A stretch of DNA of 64,000 nucleotides from Anthostomella pinea (GCA_963556695.1 CAUWAG010000018.1:3968001-4032000); one strand, 5' to 3'. Counted from the stretch's first letter, positions 11,333-23,445 are shown. The notes: generated by a model not told the origin, from the sequence alone. Made by a program: numbers and translations.

Positions 11333-12781
11333 ATGGCTGCACGAACTATTGAAGAGCTCAGCGAGATGATTGCCCGCACTTCGACAGAGCTCTCGGCAGG
11401 GCTGAAGAGCAAGGGCATCGCTTCACCGAGATTGCAAGACACCACAGCAACGAGTTTCGAAGCAGTAAGCGAGAATGCTGCCCGGGCTCTCGTTGACGCC
11501 GCACGTGAGCTCGAGACCCTGGTAATGGGTCTTCGAAGCTGCTGAACCTCATGTCTCTGATCGTGAGTAACTGTCGATCTCCGTGCTCAGTCCGGCCTGC
11601 GCTTATGCGATAGCGATACATACAGTATCACGATACTTCCTCACTCGGGACCCTTCTCGAGTTCAATACCCCGGCCCTCGTCCCGCTCGATGGGACAGCA
11701 ACTGTAGCCGAGCTGGCTGCGAAGAGCGGGCTTCTGGAAGATAAGCTGACGCGCTTCCTCCGCTACGCCGCTACGAACTTCATCTTCCGCGAGCCCGAGC
11801 CCGGCGTCGTCACGCACACGGCCGCCTCCGCCGCGCTGGCACGCGATCCGCAGTTCTGCACCTGGCTGCAGTTTGTGCTCGTCAACATCGCACCCATCTC
11901 GGTTTCCATCCCCGCCGCGTACAAGAAGTGGCCACAAAGCGAGAAGCTGGAAGAATGCGGCATCAATGCCGCCTTCGGGACTAGCGACACCTTCTGACCG
12001 TGGGTCAGCGCCGGCGCCGAGCGCCAGAGGTGGTTCGATCGCGCCATGGCCGGCTTCTCTGGCAAGGGCGGAAGCGAGGGCGGTCGGAACCAAAAGTTCG
12101 ATATCAAGGCGTACCACGGGGCGAAAAGCTGGGGTCGAAGGCTAGGGTCGTTAACGTAGACGGTAGCTGTCAATCCAAACCCTCTCTTACCTCCCATGGT
12201 GGCTAGTTGCCATACCTTCTTCTTTTTTTATCTCGCGCATTTTCGACTGATATGTCGCCTTAGCTGGTCACGTCTCGAAAGCCCTGGCTCTCGCGTACCC
12301 CGACTTCACCGTCACAATGCAAGATCGGCCCGAGGCCATCTCCGCCGCCGCGAAACTGTCGGGCCTCCCGCGCAACCTGAGCTTTAAGCCACACGACTTC
12401 TTCTCACCGCAAACCCTTCACGGGGCCGATGCCTACTTCTTACGGCACATACTGCACAATTGGCCCCAGGCGGAGGCCGTTTCCATCCTAAGCGCGCTCG
12501 TCCCGGCCCTAAAGCCGGGCGCCAGGGTGCTGGTCTCGGAGTTCCTCATGCCGGGTGCGGCGCAGCGCGGCCGGTCGCTTCTGGACGACAAGCTCATTCG
12601 CCAGATTGACCTGCAGATGATGGACGTGTACAACTCCAAGGAAAGGACGGCCGAGGACTTTGCGGCCTTGTTCCGGATGGCGGGCGAGAAGCTGAGGTTC
12701 GTGGCCAAGTACCAGCTCCCAGGAGACCAGGAGAGTTGCATCTTTGAAGCTGTATATGACGATGATGATGGGGCCCCCTAA
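11333..12781 (+). pseudogene. O-methyltransferase (SAM-dependent, secondary-metabolism type), decayed
   Basis: Resembles fungal natural-product O-methyltransferases. Segments are 11333-11562, 11626-about 12162 and 12264-12781. The N-terminal dimerisation part (MAARTIEELSEMIARTSTEL), the winged-helix part (ATVAELAAKSGLLEDKLTRFLRY) and the C-terminal catalytic part (HILHNWPQAEAVSIL, then EFLMPGAAQRG) are clear. Damage: one base is missing near 11531, where the frame of ETLVMG changes to that of SKLLNLMSLI; an in-frame TGA at 11995-11997 in the stretch TSDTF-stop-PWV; another base missing near 12118 before GEKLGSKARVVNVDG. The SAM-binding glycine loop is also reduced at the second splice junction. 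Exon 1 is 230 nt, exactly one short of the phase its intron needs, which supports a real deletion. Confidence 0.8.
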
Positions 12782-13548
12782 GTTGGGGCGGGGCGCTGGC
12801 CTTGTCCTCCGTGGTATCTATTCACATTGCAGATGCCGCATGCGGATGACTCTACCAGAGCAGGTTTCCAAGTTGGGTGGTTATCGCCTGGTATGACCAT
12901 ACCTTGGCAATGAGAGAGAGCCTGAGTAGAATCCGAGCGGAGAATAGTGGCATCGAAGCGTGTTACTGGTGGTGTGATACCTGGCGTACACGAATATTTC
13001 TAACCTTAATAAGTTTTCTCTACCCCTAGTATCCTACAACGTCGGGCTATAAGTTTATATTTCAGCAGTTGGGAATGTGAGCCGAGGATGTGCATTATCG
13101 TGACGTCGTGGTCGACCAGGGATAGATAAAATTCACCAGGAATAGAAATGTCCGTACACGCGGCGTATCCACCAGGGATAATTTTCGATCCCTAGTCGAT
13201 ATAAAACGCACGTTTGACTTACGCTGCTACTTGGCGATCACTGCTCAGAGCGTTCAAAGCCTGTGATACATGGACCCAGTGTCAGGAGTTCTATTTGGTG
13301 ATTTTCTCTTAGGGACAGAACGACGATCAGCCTTTAACTAGAACCAATATTTTTTTTGGCAAGTCGAAAACGACAATCGCTACTGTTTGCAGAGGATCGA
13401 TGTCCATCCACCCCACAATTATACAAGGACAGCTACAGGTGTAGTGGAGGCGCCCACGTGGTTATTGATACAATGAAGAACCTCGTGTTCAGTAAGGATA
13501 CCTAGATGATCAAGGACCCTCGAGAATGAAAGAAAGCATGCTCAGAGC
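12782..13548. other. intergenic
   Basis: About 770 bases between convergent genes (O-methyltransferase relic and the membrane protein). No gene seen. Confidence 0.5.
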
Positions 13549-14771
13549 CTACGGGTCCGCGCGAGAGGCCATCGTATCCAGTTCGATCCCCTCGCTCTCG
13601 GCATCACTTCGATCATGGAAGTGTATGCGGACCTCGTCCGTCTTGGTGATCTTCCCAATACCAGTCCCGTGCAGTATACTCCTGTCGCTGTCATCATCCT
13701 TGGAGAATTGGGTCGTCCGCGGCCGGCCTGTGGCGGTAACAGTCACGGTATTGTTGCCCGTTCTACCCTGTCGAGGTTTCTTTGTGCCGTTGGCCGACGA
13801 ATGTTCGTAGTACCGGCCGTTCGAGGACCGCATCTCGAGAAAAAGCACTCGGAGGACGGGAATCGATGCTGCGATGATGGTTGTGGCCGTCTCGGCTGTG
13901 CTCCAGATGAGTAGGTGGACGCCCTCGTCTGTTCATGTCAGTCGGGATGGCCTCGCGAGTGAAAGAAGTGAGAGTCATAAACTTACAGAGGAAGTCATTG
14001 CCCTCCAATGTCACGATATAAGTACATTTCAATATCGAGGTAATGGCTGCGAAGACTCCCATGCTCATTGCCACCGCCACCCCTATCTTCTCCTTTGTCT
14101 TCATCTGCAGTTTCAGGATCACAGCCCAAGGCAGCATTGCTAAGCCAATGTCCATCAAGGCCGAATATGCACCGGCGAAGATGGAGAATCCGACATAGAC
14201 ACCAGGTGACCAGCATGTTCCGGGGGTGTCTGGTTTCCAAACCTTCTCGGCAGGCGTGCACTGGGCAAAGTTGAGCAGGCCACCGACGATCATGAACACG
14301 TTCATCGTGATGATTATGACCCATACGAGGGCTTTGAGTTTGCCGTCGGTGATCCGAAGCAGCGTGACGGCAAACGAGGTCTTGCTCCAGACATTGCCCA
14401 GTACCAGGAGCATACCCTGGATGGCGCCCCTGAAAGCGATCTCGGGAAGAACCTGGGGTCCGTGGTTCTTAGCGATGATGTCGGGTGCGTGCATCCCGAA
14501 GCCCAACGCAACGCTGTTGCTGATCATGCTGCTGCTGACTAGCATCACAACCTGTCCACAAAATCAGCGAAGCTTCCTCGAGCGACAGGCGTTGCTTGGA
14601 ACCTCTTACCCATGATATAATCAGGATGTGATCATCCCACCATAGTCCTCGGTGACTCAGATACTTGCACCATAAGCGCAAGGCAAGGAAAACCAAGGAC
14701 ATCACTACTAGGGTCCATACAGATCCGTTCAGGAGCGGCCCATTGTTAGGGACTTGTTGCTGGGAATCCAT
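13549..14771 (-). CDS. PTH11/SAT4-like seven-helix integral membrane protein
   Basis: Fungal rhodopsin-domain membrane protein of 368 residues, the class that includes PTH11-like receptors. Exons are 14771-14610, 14551-13987 and 13928-13549; both introns have GTAAG donors and the phases join. The start MDSQQQVPNNG is the first ATG; the frame upstream begins only with GTG. Hydrophobic segments follow in the usual order: TLVVMSLVFLALRLW, then the hallmark LWWDDHILIISWV, IQGMLLVLGNVWSKTSFAVTLLRI, LVWVIIITMNVFMIVGGL, a loop with two Cys (FAQCTPAEKVW, PGTCWSP), and AMLPWAVILKLQMKTKEKIG, ending in VHLLIWSTAETATTIIAASIPVLRVLF. The hydrophilic tail of about 100 residues is probably cytoplasmic. No CFEM domain precedes it. 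The ligand is unknown. Confidence 0.85.
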
Positions 14772-16682
14772 CGTAGGCTCAAGCGGTTGTGGCAACGAGT
14801 GTGGGCAGGACGGGCTCTGCTTGTGGAGGGAGCGGATGGTCGAGGCAGGAGTGGAAAGCAAGATGTCTGCAGCGGTCACGATGATGCTTGGACCGGCAAC
14901 CCTTGGGATATATTTGCTGGTGAGACGAGACTCGCTCCTTGGGTCAGCCCACGAGAAGGAGAAGGAACTTTCCGGGAAAGTCTTTCCCCAGGGGCGCTGA
15001 GGGTCACCCCAGATCAGAAGCTATTCTAGGCGATCGGGACTATGCGCGATCAGAAGTTATAGGATGAGCTACAGGGAGATGATTGGCCACTAAGCCCATG
15101 CCAACCACAGTGCCATGTCAGCGTGTACCTGGCGATGTTCGTCCATCACGGAAACGTTTCTCCCGAGGGACTGGATCGGGGAGCACCCGTTACTCACGCT
15201 AAGTAGCTTTTTGTTCTGGGCTGACGCTGAAACCCACTGAAGCCCGTCAGATCATCGCGTTGACAACTTCGAGTCACGAGTCATGCCCGCCCTAAAGCAA
15301 GTTCAACCCCTGGCACCCTGGCTTACTGTAGGCTAGCCCTGGGGCAGCGTTTGATAGGACATCTAGCGTCAAGTAGCGTTGGTCGATCCTGCGGCTAGAC
15401 CTGGAACTAACAGGATCATTGAGCGAGTATCATCGGCCCCCGTATCGTACCATCCCGGGCGTATAGTTGTTGTCGGGGCTTGAACCCGTGGGGCCCCGTA
15501 TGGTAGCCCCGTCCCACTCGGGCTGTCACCAACGACTCGTTCAGCCGCTTAGCGGGGAATACCCGGGAATGAATGTGCTGATACCAGAGAACATCCTGCC
15601 GATTCCCGGGGAGTCGGGGCTCAACCTTATTCTAGCCGGCCGGGGTGATGCCAGTCGGGGTAGCCCTCGCTGAAGCCCGCCTTGCGACCCATGAATAGGG
15701 GTCATGGTCCAGCCACACGATGCTACCTCTGGGCCCGCGTTATCGAATATTATCTATGTTATAATAAGCATGGATGGGGGAGGCATCCGAGTCGAGTCGG
15801 AAGTCATGACTCCGATATCGAGTCCACCTCGACGCCTTGAAGCTGCAAAAAGTGTTCCTGCCCAGAACCCTCCCAGAGCATCCCAAGACGTCTGTAGAAC
15901 AAGTACAGTTGCAACAAACAAACCAGAGGTGCATGACCCATAGGTTGCTGATATCATTGACTCGTCGTTGGGAGGTATCGGGAGCACGACAATTGTGACC
16001 ACTCAGGAGGGTTCCATACTTGCTTGCAAGAACCTTACAAATACTCCATTAGTCGTCTGGATGTGATGGCCACCACATACTAACGGGTAGTAACCTTGAT
16101 TGCTTAGTCTGAAATCGACATGAGACCTAACGAGTAGCTCTCATGTCTCGCTTAAAGGCACATCAAGCACCCATTCGCGCCCGTAACGCAGTCTCCACGG
16201 AGGCTAGGCCACGGGCTTTTCGGCGACACTTCCTCAAGTTGGCAAGATGCCTCCCGCCACAGCTGGCAAGGGTGACGACTAGACATCTTTAGCCTCTTGG
16301 GTAGAGGTCAACAACTGGAAGCCGCGTGCTGTCGCCCCAGATAAGCCTTTCACATGCCTGGCTGAGACGTCATTGGAGCTACATGAGATGAGGCTCCTGA
16401 TGTATCTCCCAGCAACATCATCCCAGAATCCGCTGCTAGCTTAACCCCCTTTTCGGTCTGGCGTACGGGAGATACCGTATCACAGCTGGAGTCAACCCTG
16501 GACAAGGCCCAGGGCCATGGTGAGCTACATATAGGGCGCACTCGTTCGACACGAGTTGCCTCGAACCACGATAGTGTCCTTGGCTCAAGTAAGCCAGCAT
16601 CTGAGTCATGATACCCCATCGGGATCTCTCCGCCGTGACCATACCACACAGGCTACAAAGCCCGACGACCTGAGATCAGTGA
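14772..16682. other. long intergenic region, no gene supported
   Basis: About 1.9 kb. The part from roughly 15150 to 15720 is rich in CCCG/CGGGG words and in short inverted pieces, but I could not define a repeat unit or reading frame. It may be an old decayed element. Confidence 0.4.
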
Positions 16683-17711
16683 TCACGACCCCCGTCGCGG
16701 CTCGCGTATCATGATGTCAATCACCACGCTCCCGCCGTCGTACTCGATGCTATCAACAGCGACGAAGCCATGCCGTTCGTACAGCGGCGTCGCCCTCCTG
16801 AGAGCATCGACATAGGCCGTGACACCCTCCGCGTCCGCGACATCAAGCATGGTCTTCAATAACATAAATCCGAGCCCGCGGCCGCCATACGATGGATCGA
16901 CGCAGAGCACCGAGAGACCTAGCACGACATATAAGTTACTCGTCAGCATCTGGTCTACGACAGAGTTGAGGCTTTCGGTCCGCTCGATCGCCGAGTCGCA
17001 GCAAATGTGGACTCTTCTTGACAGCCCTCTAGTAGGAAGGAAATGAGAAGGCGGAGGAGACATGGTCGAGGGTACAGTAGTTAGGTAGGCAGGGACTCAC
17101 TCACCCAACTTATCCTTCGCTCCCCATTTGTCCGCCAGTTTCTTGGCGCCGCTGGAGAGCTCCTCGTATGCGGCCACGTCGGCACCGGGCGGCGGTTTCT
17201 GCCGGCTCTTCTTCTCTGCGGCGCTCATGTCGCCCGCCGTGGCCACCACGTCTCCTTTACCATTCCATTCCGCTTTCGCCCCATCTGTACCACCACCACC
17301 AGCCGCAGTCCCACCTACCGTCATTTCCCCCATACGCCGACCCCCCTGGAGCATGTCCCGGATCCGCCCAGGCGGCACATTCCACTTCGCAAACGCAACC
17401 ACTTTGCCCCCTTCCCTCTCCTCCTGCCTCCCATCCCCATCTTCATCCTCACCCCCACTCCCATCCTCATCTACAATCTTAAACAGCGCCTCGGCGGAAT
17501 CCTCGACGCCGAACCTTAACTCAACCCAGTCACGCATAGCCGCCGCCGACGGCGCCCACCAGTATTCGAAACCGGACCCGCGGAACGCGGCGAGGTACAC
17601 CGAGGCGATGGCGGCGGTGTCGGCGGGCACGCGGCAGCGTGCGAGTATGAGGTTGGCGGGGAGGGAGGAGGAGGAGGCTGGGAGGGGGGAGAGAAGGGGG
17701 ACGTCGGGCAT
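16683..17711 (-). CDS. GNAT-family N-acetyltransferase
   Basis: Acetyl-CoA-dependent transferase of unknown substrate, 318 residues. Exon 1 is 17711-17101 and exon 2 is 17028-16683; the intron uses GTGAGT...CTACTAG and the phases fit. The N-terminal core starts with LARCRVPADTAAIASVYLAAF. A low-complexity Gly/Asp/Glu-rich insertion (about residues 85-165) separates it from the second half. The acetyl-CoA pyrophosphate-binding motif is in VDPSYGGRGLGFMLL (pattern R/G-x-G-x-G/A), followed by LYERHGFVAVDS, the usual end of the fold. No targeting signal is visible. Confidence 0.82.
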
Positions 17712-18530
17712 CTTGGTTCTTGGGGCGGGTGTGAGGTGTGGAATGTGTGAGGTGCGAGGGACGCCCGGTAAGACCGAGGGTGCGAGATGTTCGGGGTATA
17801 AACGCGCTCACGCAGCGGTCAGGGTGGATATGAGTAAGGTAGGTAAGCAAGTAGCGTCACAGGCAAGACAAGTAGGTAGGGTAGGTATGGGGATGGATAC
17901 GAGGCCGCAGGCCAAGTAAGATCCCGAGTAAATGGAGAGGAGCAGCCGAGTATTGTCAAAGGGAGAACCAAGGCGGAAAAGGGAGAAGCGGGTGAGGTTT
18001 TGGACCAGACTCGTCCGGCGAGTCTTTTATACATATCTCTACATGAAAACCCGGAAGCGGAACGCCCCCGCACCTCGGAGGCATGGCTTCGGCTTCGGCT
18101 TCGGCTTCGGTCTTGGTCGCCCGGGCGTGGTCTAGCTCACCGTCGTGGGCCGAGGGTGAGTGGGTGACTTGCCCTTAGACCCATTGAATCTAAGGGGAAG
18201 AAAGTTGTCGCCACACAATCACCTGGTCGAGGTGTCATCTCGTGGGATTGTCCTTGATGGATGAATCACAGGACTGGGACGATGACACAACATGATCTCG
18301 GATAATTGCATGCCTGGCAAAATCATCTTAGCGGGACGCGCCCATGTTTCTTCAAGATATTCAGCTTTATTCATATTGCCGACTAATCCATAGGTAGTAG
18401 GTATGATATGTCCCACGATACCTTCATCGTAAAACATGCACATTCATTATATCATCCACCATTAAGCCTCCCATGCCCCACTTCTCCACGGTCTACAAGT
18501 CGCACAGCGCTCAGCAAACCCGTAGTGCCA
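17712..18530. other. intergenic
   Basis: About 820 bases. A short perfect microsatellite of GGCTTC units (about four copies) lies at 18086-18110. No gene seen. Confidence 0.5.
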
Positions 18531-20435
18531 TTAGATGACGCGGCCCTTGACCTGCTTGAAGTCCTTGACCTTGATGTCGCGCCAGAACATGACCGCCACA
18601 AGACCAATGATGGTGATAGTGGTAGCGGCAACGAACATCCACTTCTGCGCATCACCGTAGGCGCGGATGATGGCGTCGCGAGTCGGGGAACCCACAGGGT
18701 ACGAGAGCTGGGTGACGAGGTCGCCGTAGATGCTGGTGAGGTTGGCTTGCGACTCCTCGGGTAGATACTCGGCCAGCTTGACGGGGAAGAGGCCGGTCCA
18801 GATGGCGCCGGCGATGGAAAGACCGATGGCGCCACCAACGCTGCTGAACATGCCCTCGACGGCGAGCACGACGGCGACGTGCTGATGGGCGGCGGCCGCC
18901 ATGACCGCAAGTTGCTCGCAGATGACGCAGGCGCCACCTGCAAAAGCGTAGAGGATCTCGCACATGATGATCCATCCAAGGTGGGTGCCCGGTTCGCGGA
19001 AGTGGATGAGTAGGCCAATCGACAATATAGTGACCGGCACGCCAAAGTAGAGTGTGATCCACTTGAAGCGGCCACTCCATCGCACTACAACACCGACGAT
19101 GATGGAGAAAAAGCAGGAGCCTATGGAGTAGATCTGGCTGATGTATCCGGTCTGGGTGAGGTTGAGGTTCATCACAACTTGGAGCCACGAGGAGAAGTAG
19201 GCGGTCCAGATGTAGTACTCGACGAAGAGGACGGCTGAGAGGACGCAGGCACCCACTACAGTGCGATCCGTGAGCAGCTCCCACGGCATGAACTTGACGG
19301 GAGCAAAGTATTTCTCCCAGACCGCGGCCGCGATCAGCATGAGGCCACCGAAAATGATGAAGCAGATGGTTAGGGGATCTCTCCACCCATACTTCTGGTA
19401 GGAGTAGATGCTAAAGGGCAGCAGGAACAGCGCAAAGCCGCCCGAGATCAGAAGGAGACAGATGACATCGAATTCCCAGAAATAGTACTTGATGGACTGC
19501 AAGAGCGTCCGGCCGCTGTTTCGAGGAACAAGCACCCCCATCTTCTTTGCCTTTCTCTGATTCCAGGTGAAGAGGAAGAAGAGAGGAAGACACATGAGGG
19601 GCGTGATGATGGCGAAGATACCAAATCCCCACCTGAATCCAATACCGCTGATAAGGCTCTGGGAGATGGGGCCGGTGATCCAGACGGTGGCGATGTAGGG
19701 AGAGCTGAGGAAGCCAAGCATCAGGCCTCTGTTCTTCAAGGCCGAAGTGTCGGCAATGAAGACGGATATGGTGTACGAGATTCCATTGTACCTGGAGGCA
19801 GGGATAGATCAGTTTTCAAATCTAGTATACGGGCAGGCAACTTCCACTTACCCAACCCAATAAAACACTTGAGCGGCAGCATAAGTCTCAACGTTGTTGC
19901 AAGCCGCCATCATGACAAGCCCAAGGGTCATCAGAAGCATGGTGAGCATGAAGCCTTGCGGGCGACCCCAAACATCGAGAATCTTGGCCAGGGTAAGCTT
20001 GGAAACACCTCCGATAATGCTAGACATGACACCGGTGGTGGCAGTCAACGAGTGCTCGGCGAAGGCGCTGGTGACATAGGGAGTCAGCAGAGTCGAGGTG
20101 CCCTGTTGCATAGCATCGACGAAGTAGATGACCCAAATGCTTCGACATGGTCAGTCCACGGCCCACAAACAAAAATGAAGAGCTCGGCTCGGCAGATCAA
20201 CGTACAAGACGTAGGCTGCTATCAAATGGTTCTTTGACCAAACCTTGGTGACAGCTTCGATCTTCTGCACACCAGCTTGGGCATCGGCGGAGATGGCATC
20301 GACGTCGGCCGACTCGGAATCGCTGATTGGGTTTTGCTCGGTCACCAATCCGGCCTCCTTGTCTGTTTCCGGCACGGTCTTTTCAACGACAGGCTGCTCG
20401 GGCTGAGCCGTGAAGCGGTTGGGAGGGAGCCTCAT
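18531..20435 (-). CDS. Siderophore-iron transporter, MFS (Sit1/MirB type)
   Basis: Plasma-membrane importer of ferric siderophores, 592 residues with a long N-terminal tail and about 14 hydrophobic segments. Exons are 20435-20206, 20139-19852 and 19791-18531; donors are GTACGT and GTAAGT and phases match. The hallmark of this family is the run KVWSKNHLIAAYV, interrupted by intron 1, then IWVIYFVDAMQQGTSTLLTPY. Later come WGRPQGFMLTMLLM, the NGISYTISVFIADTS segment after intron 2, and a loop ending in TGLFPVKLAEYLPEE. The N-terminal 90 residues are acidic and probably cytosolic. A GATA-site cluster lies about 740 bp upstream (separate entry), fitting repression by an SreA-like factor when iron is plentiful. 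The exact siderophore cannot be told. Confidence 0.92.
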
Positions 20436-22009
20436 TGCGAATACGGGGTGATATGGAAGGCTTCAACGTTGAAAGATGGAAACCAGAGTCGGACTGGAAA
20501 GCCTGATGGACCACAATGGGTGAAGTGAACCTCCTGGCTAGGGGCGGCTATAGGTGTGGTCGTGGAGAATAGGCAATGGAAAGCTCAGAAGAGAAGGAAA
20601 GGGCAGCATCGGCCTTTTAATGATTGCAACGTCCGGACGCACACCGGAGCGCAGTGGACATGGCATATGCGCGCATGGTCCTGATCCTCGGGCCTTGGCC
20701 TGGAGTCCACCGTGAGGTACGATTTGGGGCAAACGGTCGCGGGTGTGGAGATGGCTAGGCAATTGTTTCTCCCAGGGTTTCATCAGGAAGACAGCTGGAG
20801 CGGCAGCTAATCCTGAACTGGTATGACCGTCCGGACGGGCAGCACACTCGACGTTGGGGACTCGTCAGTGCCAAGTTGGACAAGACTTCCCAGATCAATG
20901 ATCAAGCTCTAAGCTCCCTCCCAGCTTTGGGATTCGGTCTACAACTTACGCTTAAGGCCATGAACCTTCCAGTTCACCAAGGTGATTCTTTTGGTGCTGG
21001 TCAGAGTTGGTAGCAGGTCCATTGGAGGAGTATCCTCGAATATCAATGGCCCTCGAGTCTTGTTGACTCTTGACGTCCGGCTTGAGCTTCGGGGAATCCC
21101 CTCGACAAGCGGGGACGGGCTACAGGCTGCAGGGAACTAGGGTGGGACCCGTATGGGGCGGCGTGAAAACTTTTATCTGATTGATAAGATTACATCTTAT
21201 CAGATTGATCAGTTGGCGGGATCACTGATCAGACCGTTCAGATGCATGCAGCATGGGTGCATCATGCCGCCATAACCCCATCATGCGCCGTCTCGTTCGA
21301 CTTTTCCAATAGCCCCTGTCTTGGCAAACCCTCCGACAGCGGCCCTCGCGCCTCATTCAGGTTGTATCGAGCCCGCATCTTCTGGATGGATTTGCTAACA
21401 GATTCACTCATGGACACGCGGCTTCCGAATCCAAGTCCTGCCAGCCTAGGATAATAACTCGTCGATGGTGTATGGTGGATGTAACTGATGTATCGGTGAA
21501 CGAAGCCTTCAACCGCAGGTGCTTGGCAGCTTGGGTGGCTGGCTACTCGTTAATTATGCCGTCAGGTGGCTGCAGCTACATGCCAATTTGCATATCATCA
21601 TGTCGACCGCTCGTCGGCTATGGATATTCTACAACTTTACGGTCCCTGGCATCTGACAGATATGACTATCAACTCGATAATGGGTGCAACGATAAAGTAC
21701 GGCTCTCTAGAGCTCCGATGGTCTTTCCTAAGGTATGCGCCGCAAGCAAAGGCTTCTCTTCTTCGTGCTAAGAAGCATCGGTCCCTGGAAGAGCGTGAGA
21801 TCGACCTGTGATGAACATTTGAACAGGCTACAGAAGTAGGACATCGCTTATCACGGACAGGCAAAAACCTGATCATGCCGTTTTTCGGCCGAATCTGAAA
21901 GCTGTACTGCCTTTAACATACAGAGTTTCCATCCCCACATCACTTTTACACACATACACACACACAATTCTAAGCTGGTGCCAGACACGACAAAAGTACG
22001 TTTTACGAC
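20436..22009. other. intergenic, promoter side of the siderophore transporter
   Basis: About 1.6 kb without a supported gene. It contains the GATA cluster at 21173-21205 and a CA-rich stretch near 21950. Confidence 0.5.
21173..21205. promoter_or_regulatory. SreA-type GATA sites (two ATCWGATAA, inverted TGATAAG/CTTATCA pair)
   Basis: TTATCTGAT at 21173-21181 and TTATCAGAT at 21197-21205 are the reverse complements of ATCAGATAA and ATCTGATAA, both matching ATCWGATAA, the extended site reported for the iron regulator SreA in Aspergillus. Between them TGATAAG and CTTATCA form an inverted pair. They lie about 740-770 bp before the ATG of the siderophore transporter, the nearest gene. Function is inferred. 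Confidence 0.65.
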
Positions 22010-22440
22010 GACTACGCTCTTAAACTAACGTTGCATGTATTATTTCATATATTCTAAGATACCCTTAGTTTGCTAGCTATTAAAAAATATGTAAAATGAT
22101 ATATACAACGTCGGTTTAAGCGCGTAGCGGTTATAAAACGTAATTTTATCGTAATTATTAAAAGATACCGAGGTTTATTACCTTTTATACGGTTAAACTA
22201 AAACATTAACTTAATAACAGTAACGATAAAAGTATTATAACCTTTTTAAAATAAGGCCGTAAATATTTACCTAACTATATGTTAATAAATACGATTTTAA
22301 GCTATTATTATATATATATATCGATATATACGATGTTTTAACGGTAATAACAAATTTAAATGCCGTGTTTTTATCGTCGTTATTAAGTTGGTATTAACTA
22401 CATTTTTAAAAACTACGCTTTTAACCGTATATATGTGACG
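22010..22440. repeat. AT-rich island, RIP-like relic
   Basis: About 430 bases of strongly AT-rich sequence, dense in TA steps (TATATATA, TTATTAA, AAAATATG) yet with scattered CG. The borders with normal sequence are abrupt. Such blocks in ascomycetes are typically old repeats saturated by repeat-induced point mutation. No reading frame survives, so the parent element is unknown. Confidence 0.6.
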
Positions 22441-23032
22441 GAACGCTCACCATAACTACCATACCCCGGCTGTTCCTCCGAAAAGGATGTCGAATATCAA
22501 GTGTGGCAGCTTGACATTCAATGGTGGTACATGTACTCATGGCCGGGCTCCAGGATTCACCACATGGGTTGAATGGGAGCCGGAGATAGACACCGGAAGA
22601 TCTCTAGTGGGGCGGGCAGAGACGCACAGGGCATCTGACCCACCAAGAAGACAGATAATCAATCTCTGCACACACAGCAGAACAAGCAATAGCATCAATC
22701 AACATCCGTGTATTCAACACTTTGTTCGTTAAAGGCAGTAAATTATTAGAAGGGAAGCTAGAAAGGCTAGGAAACGGGCTGGCCATGACATGGGGCTCAG
22801 TTATCTCAGTACAGTTGAGACCACCTACCTCAGCCATTTGGGGGGGGGGGGGCTAATTTTGCCTAGCTGTGGCTAATTGTGGCTAGGGGTGGATATTCAT
22901 GTGGTAATTCTTCAGCTTCCCGGAGCTTGAAGGACCCACGCGATCCCTTCACGAACACCACCAACGACGACCCGAGTCGCGACACCGCCTACGCCTCCAG
23001 GATCCGACGAATCCTCAAACCAACCGTCCACC
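22441..23032. other. intergenic, with G-run
   Basis: Upstream region of mrp10. A run of about 14 G at about 22841-22854 is followed by short direct repeats of the form GCTAATT..GTGGCTA. No gene seen. Confidence 0.45.
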
Positions 23033-23445
23033 ATGTCGGCATCCCAAAAACCGATCCGTCTCCCGCCCCTGAAGGTGCTGCGCGTCCGAAACCCGAACGG
23101 CCAGCGCGAGCGGCCCTGCATGCAAATCATGTCTTCAGTTCTAGGTAAGGCTCCAAGCGACCTTATTCACAACCGATCGACACCCATGGCGGCAAAACAG
23201 GACATTCGTCCTTCTGAAATACATGTCCGAATTCAATTGCCCGAGCCAGTAAGCTGACACACGTCCGTCATATAGCATGCTGGGCCTCGGCGGGATACAG
23301 CACGACCGGATGCGCACAAGTCGAGATGGCCCTGCGCGCGTGTATGGACGGACCCCAGCCGTCACCGCCAAGGGGCAACGAGATCAACTACCACCTGGCG
23401 CGCTTCAAGAACAAACTCACTTATCCCGAGAGCAAGAAGAAATGA
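23033..23445 (+). CDS. mrp10: Mitochondrial small-subunit ribosomal protein Mrp10 (mS37)
   Basis: A CHCH-domain component of the mitochondrial ribosome small subunit, 93 residues. Exon 1 is 23033-23144 and exon 2 is 23276-23445; the 131-bp intron starts GTAAGG and ends ATATAG. Family signature at the start is KPIRLPPLKVLRVRNPN. The twin Cx9C motif is complete: C-x9-C in CMQIMSSVLAC and C-x9-C in CAQVEMALRAC, consistent with oxidative folding in the mitochondrion. It ends in the basic NYHLARFKNKLTYPESKKK. A longer plus-strand frame starting at 22879 overlaps exon 1 and is a shadow. Confidence 0.93.

Noticed and set aside
11995..11997. TGA in the O-methyltransferase read as a RIP change
   Set aside because: If it came from TGG, the C-to-T change on the other strand is in CpC, not the RIP-preferred CpA, so it is not counted as RIP evidence. 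The same holds for the TGA at 45841-45843.
15150..15720. CCCG/CGGGG-rich stretch suspected to be a repeat or CRISPR-like array
   Set aside because: No regular unit or spacer pattern; CRISPR arrays are not expected in fungi.
22879..23148. 89-codon frame overlapping mrp10
   Set aside because: It is out of frame with the clear Mrp10 sequence and has no family features.
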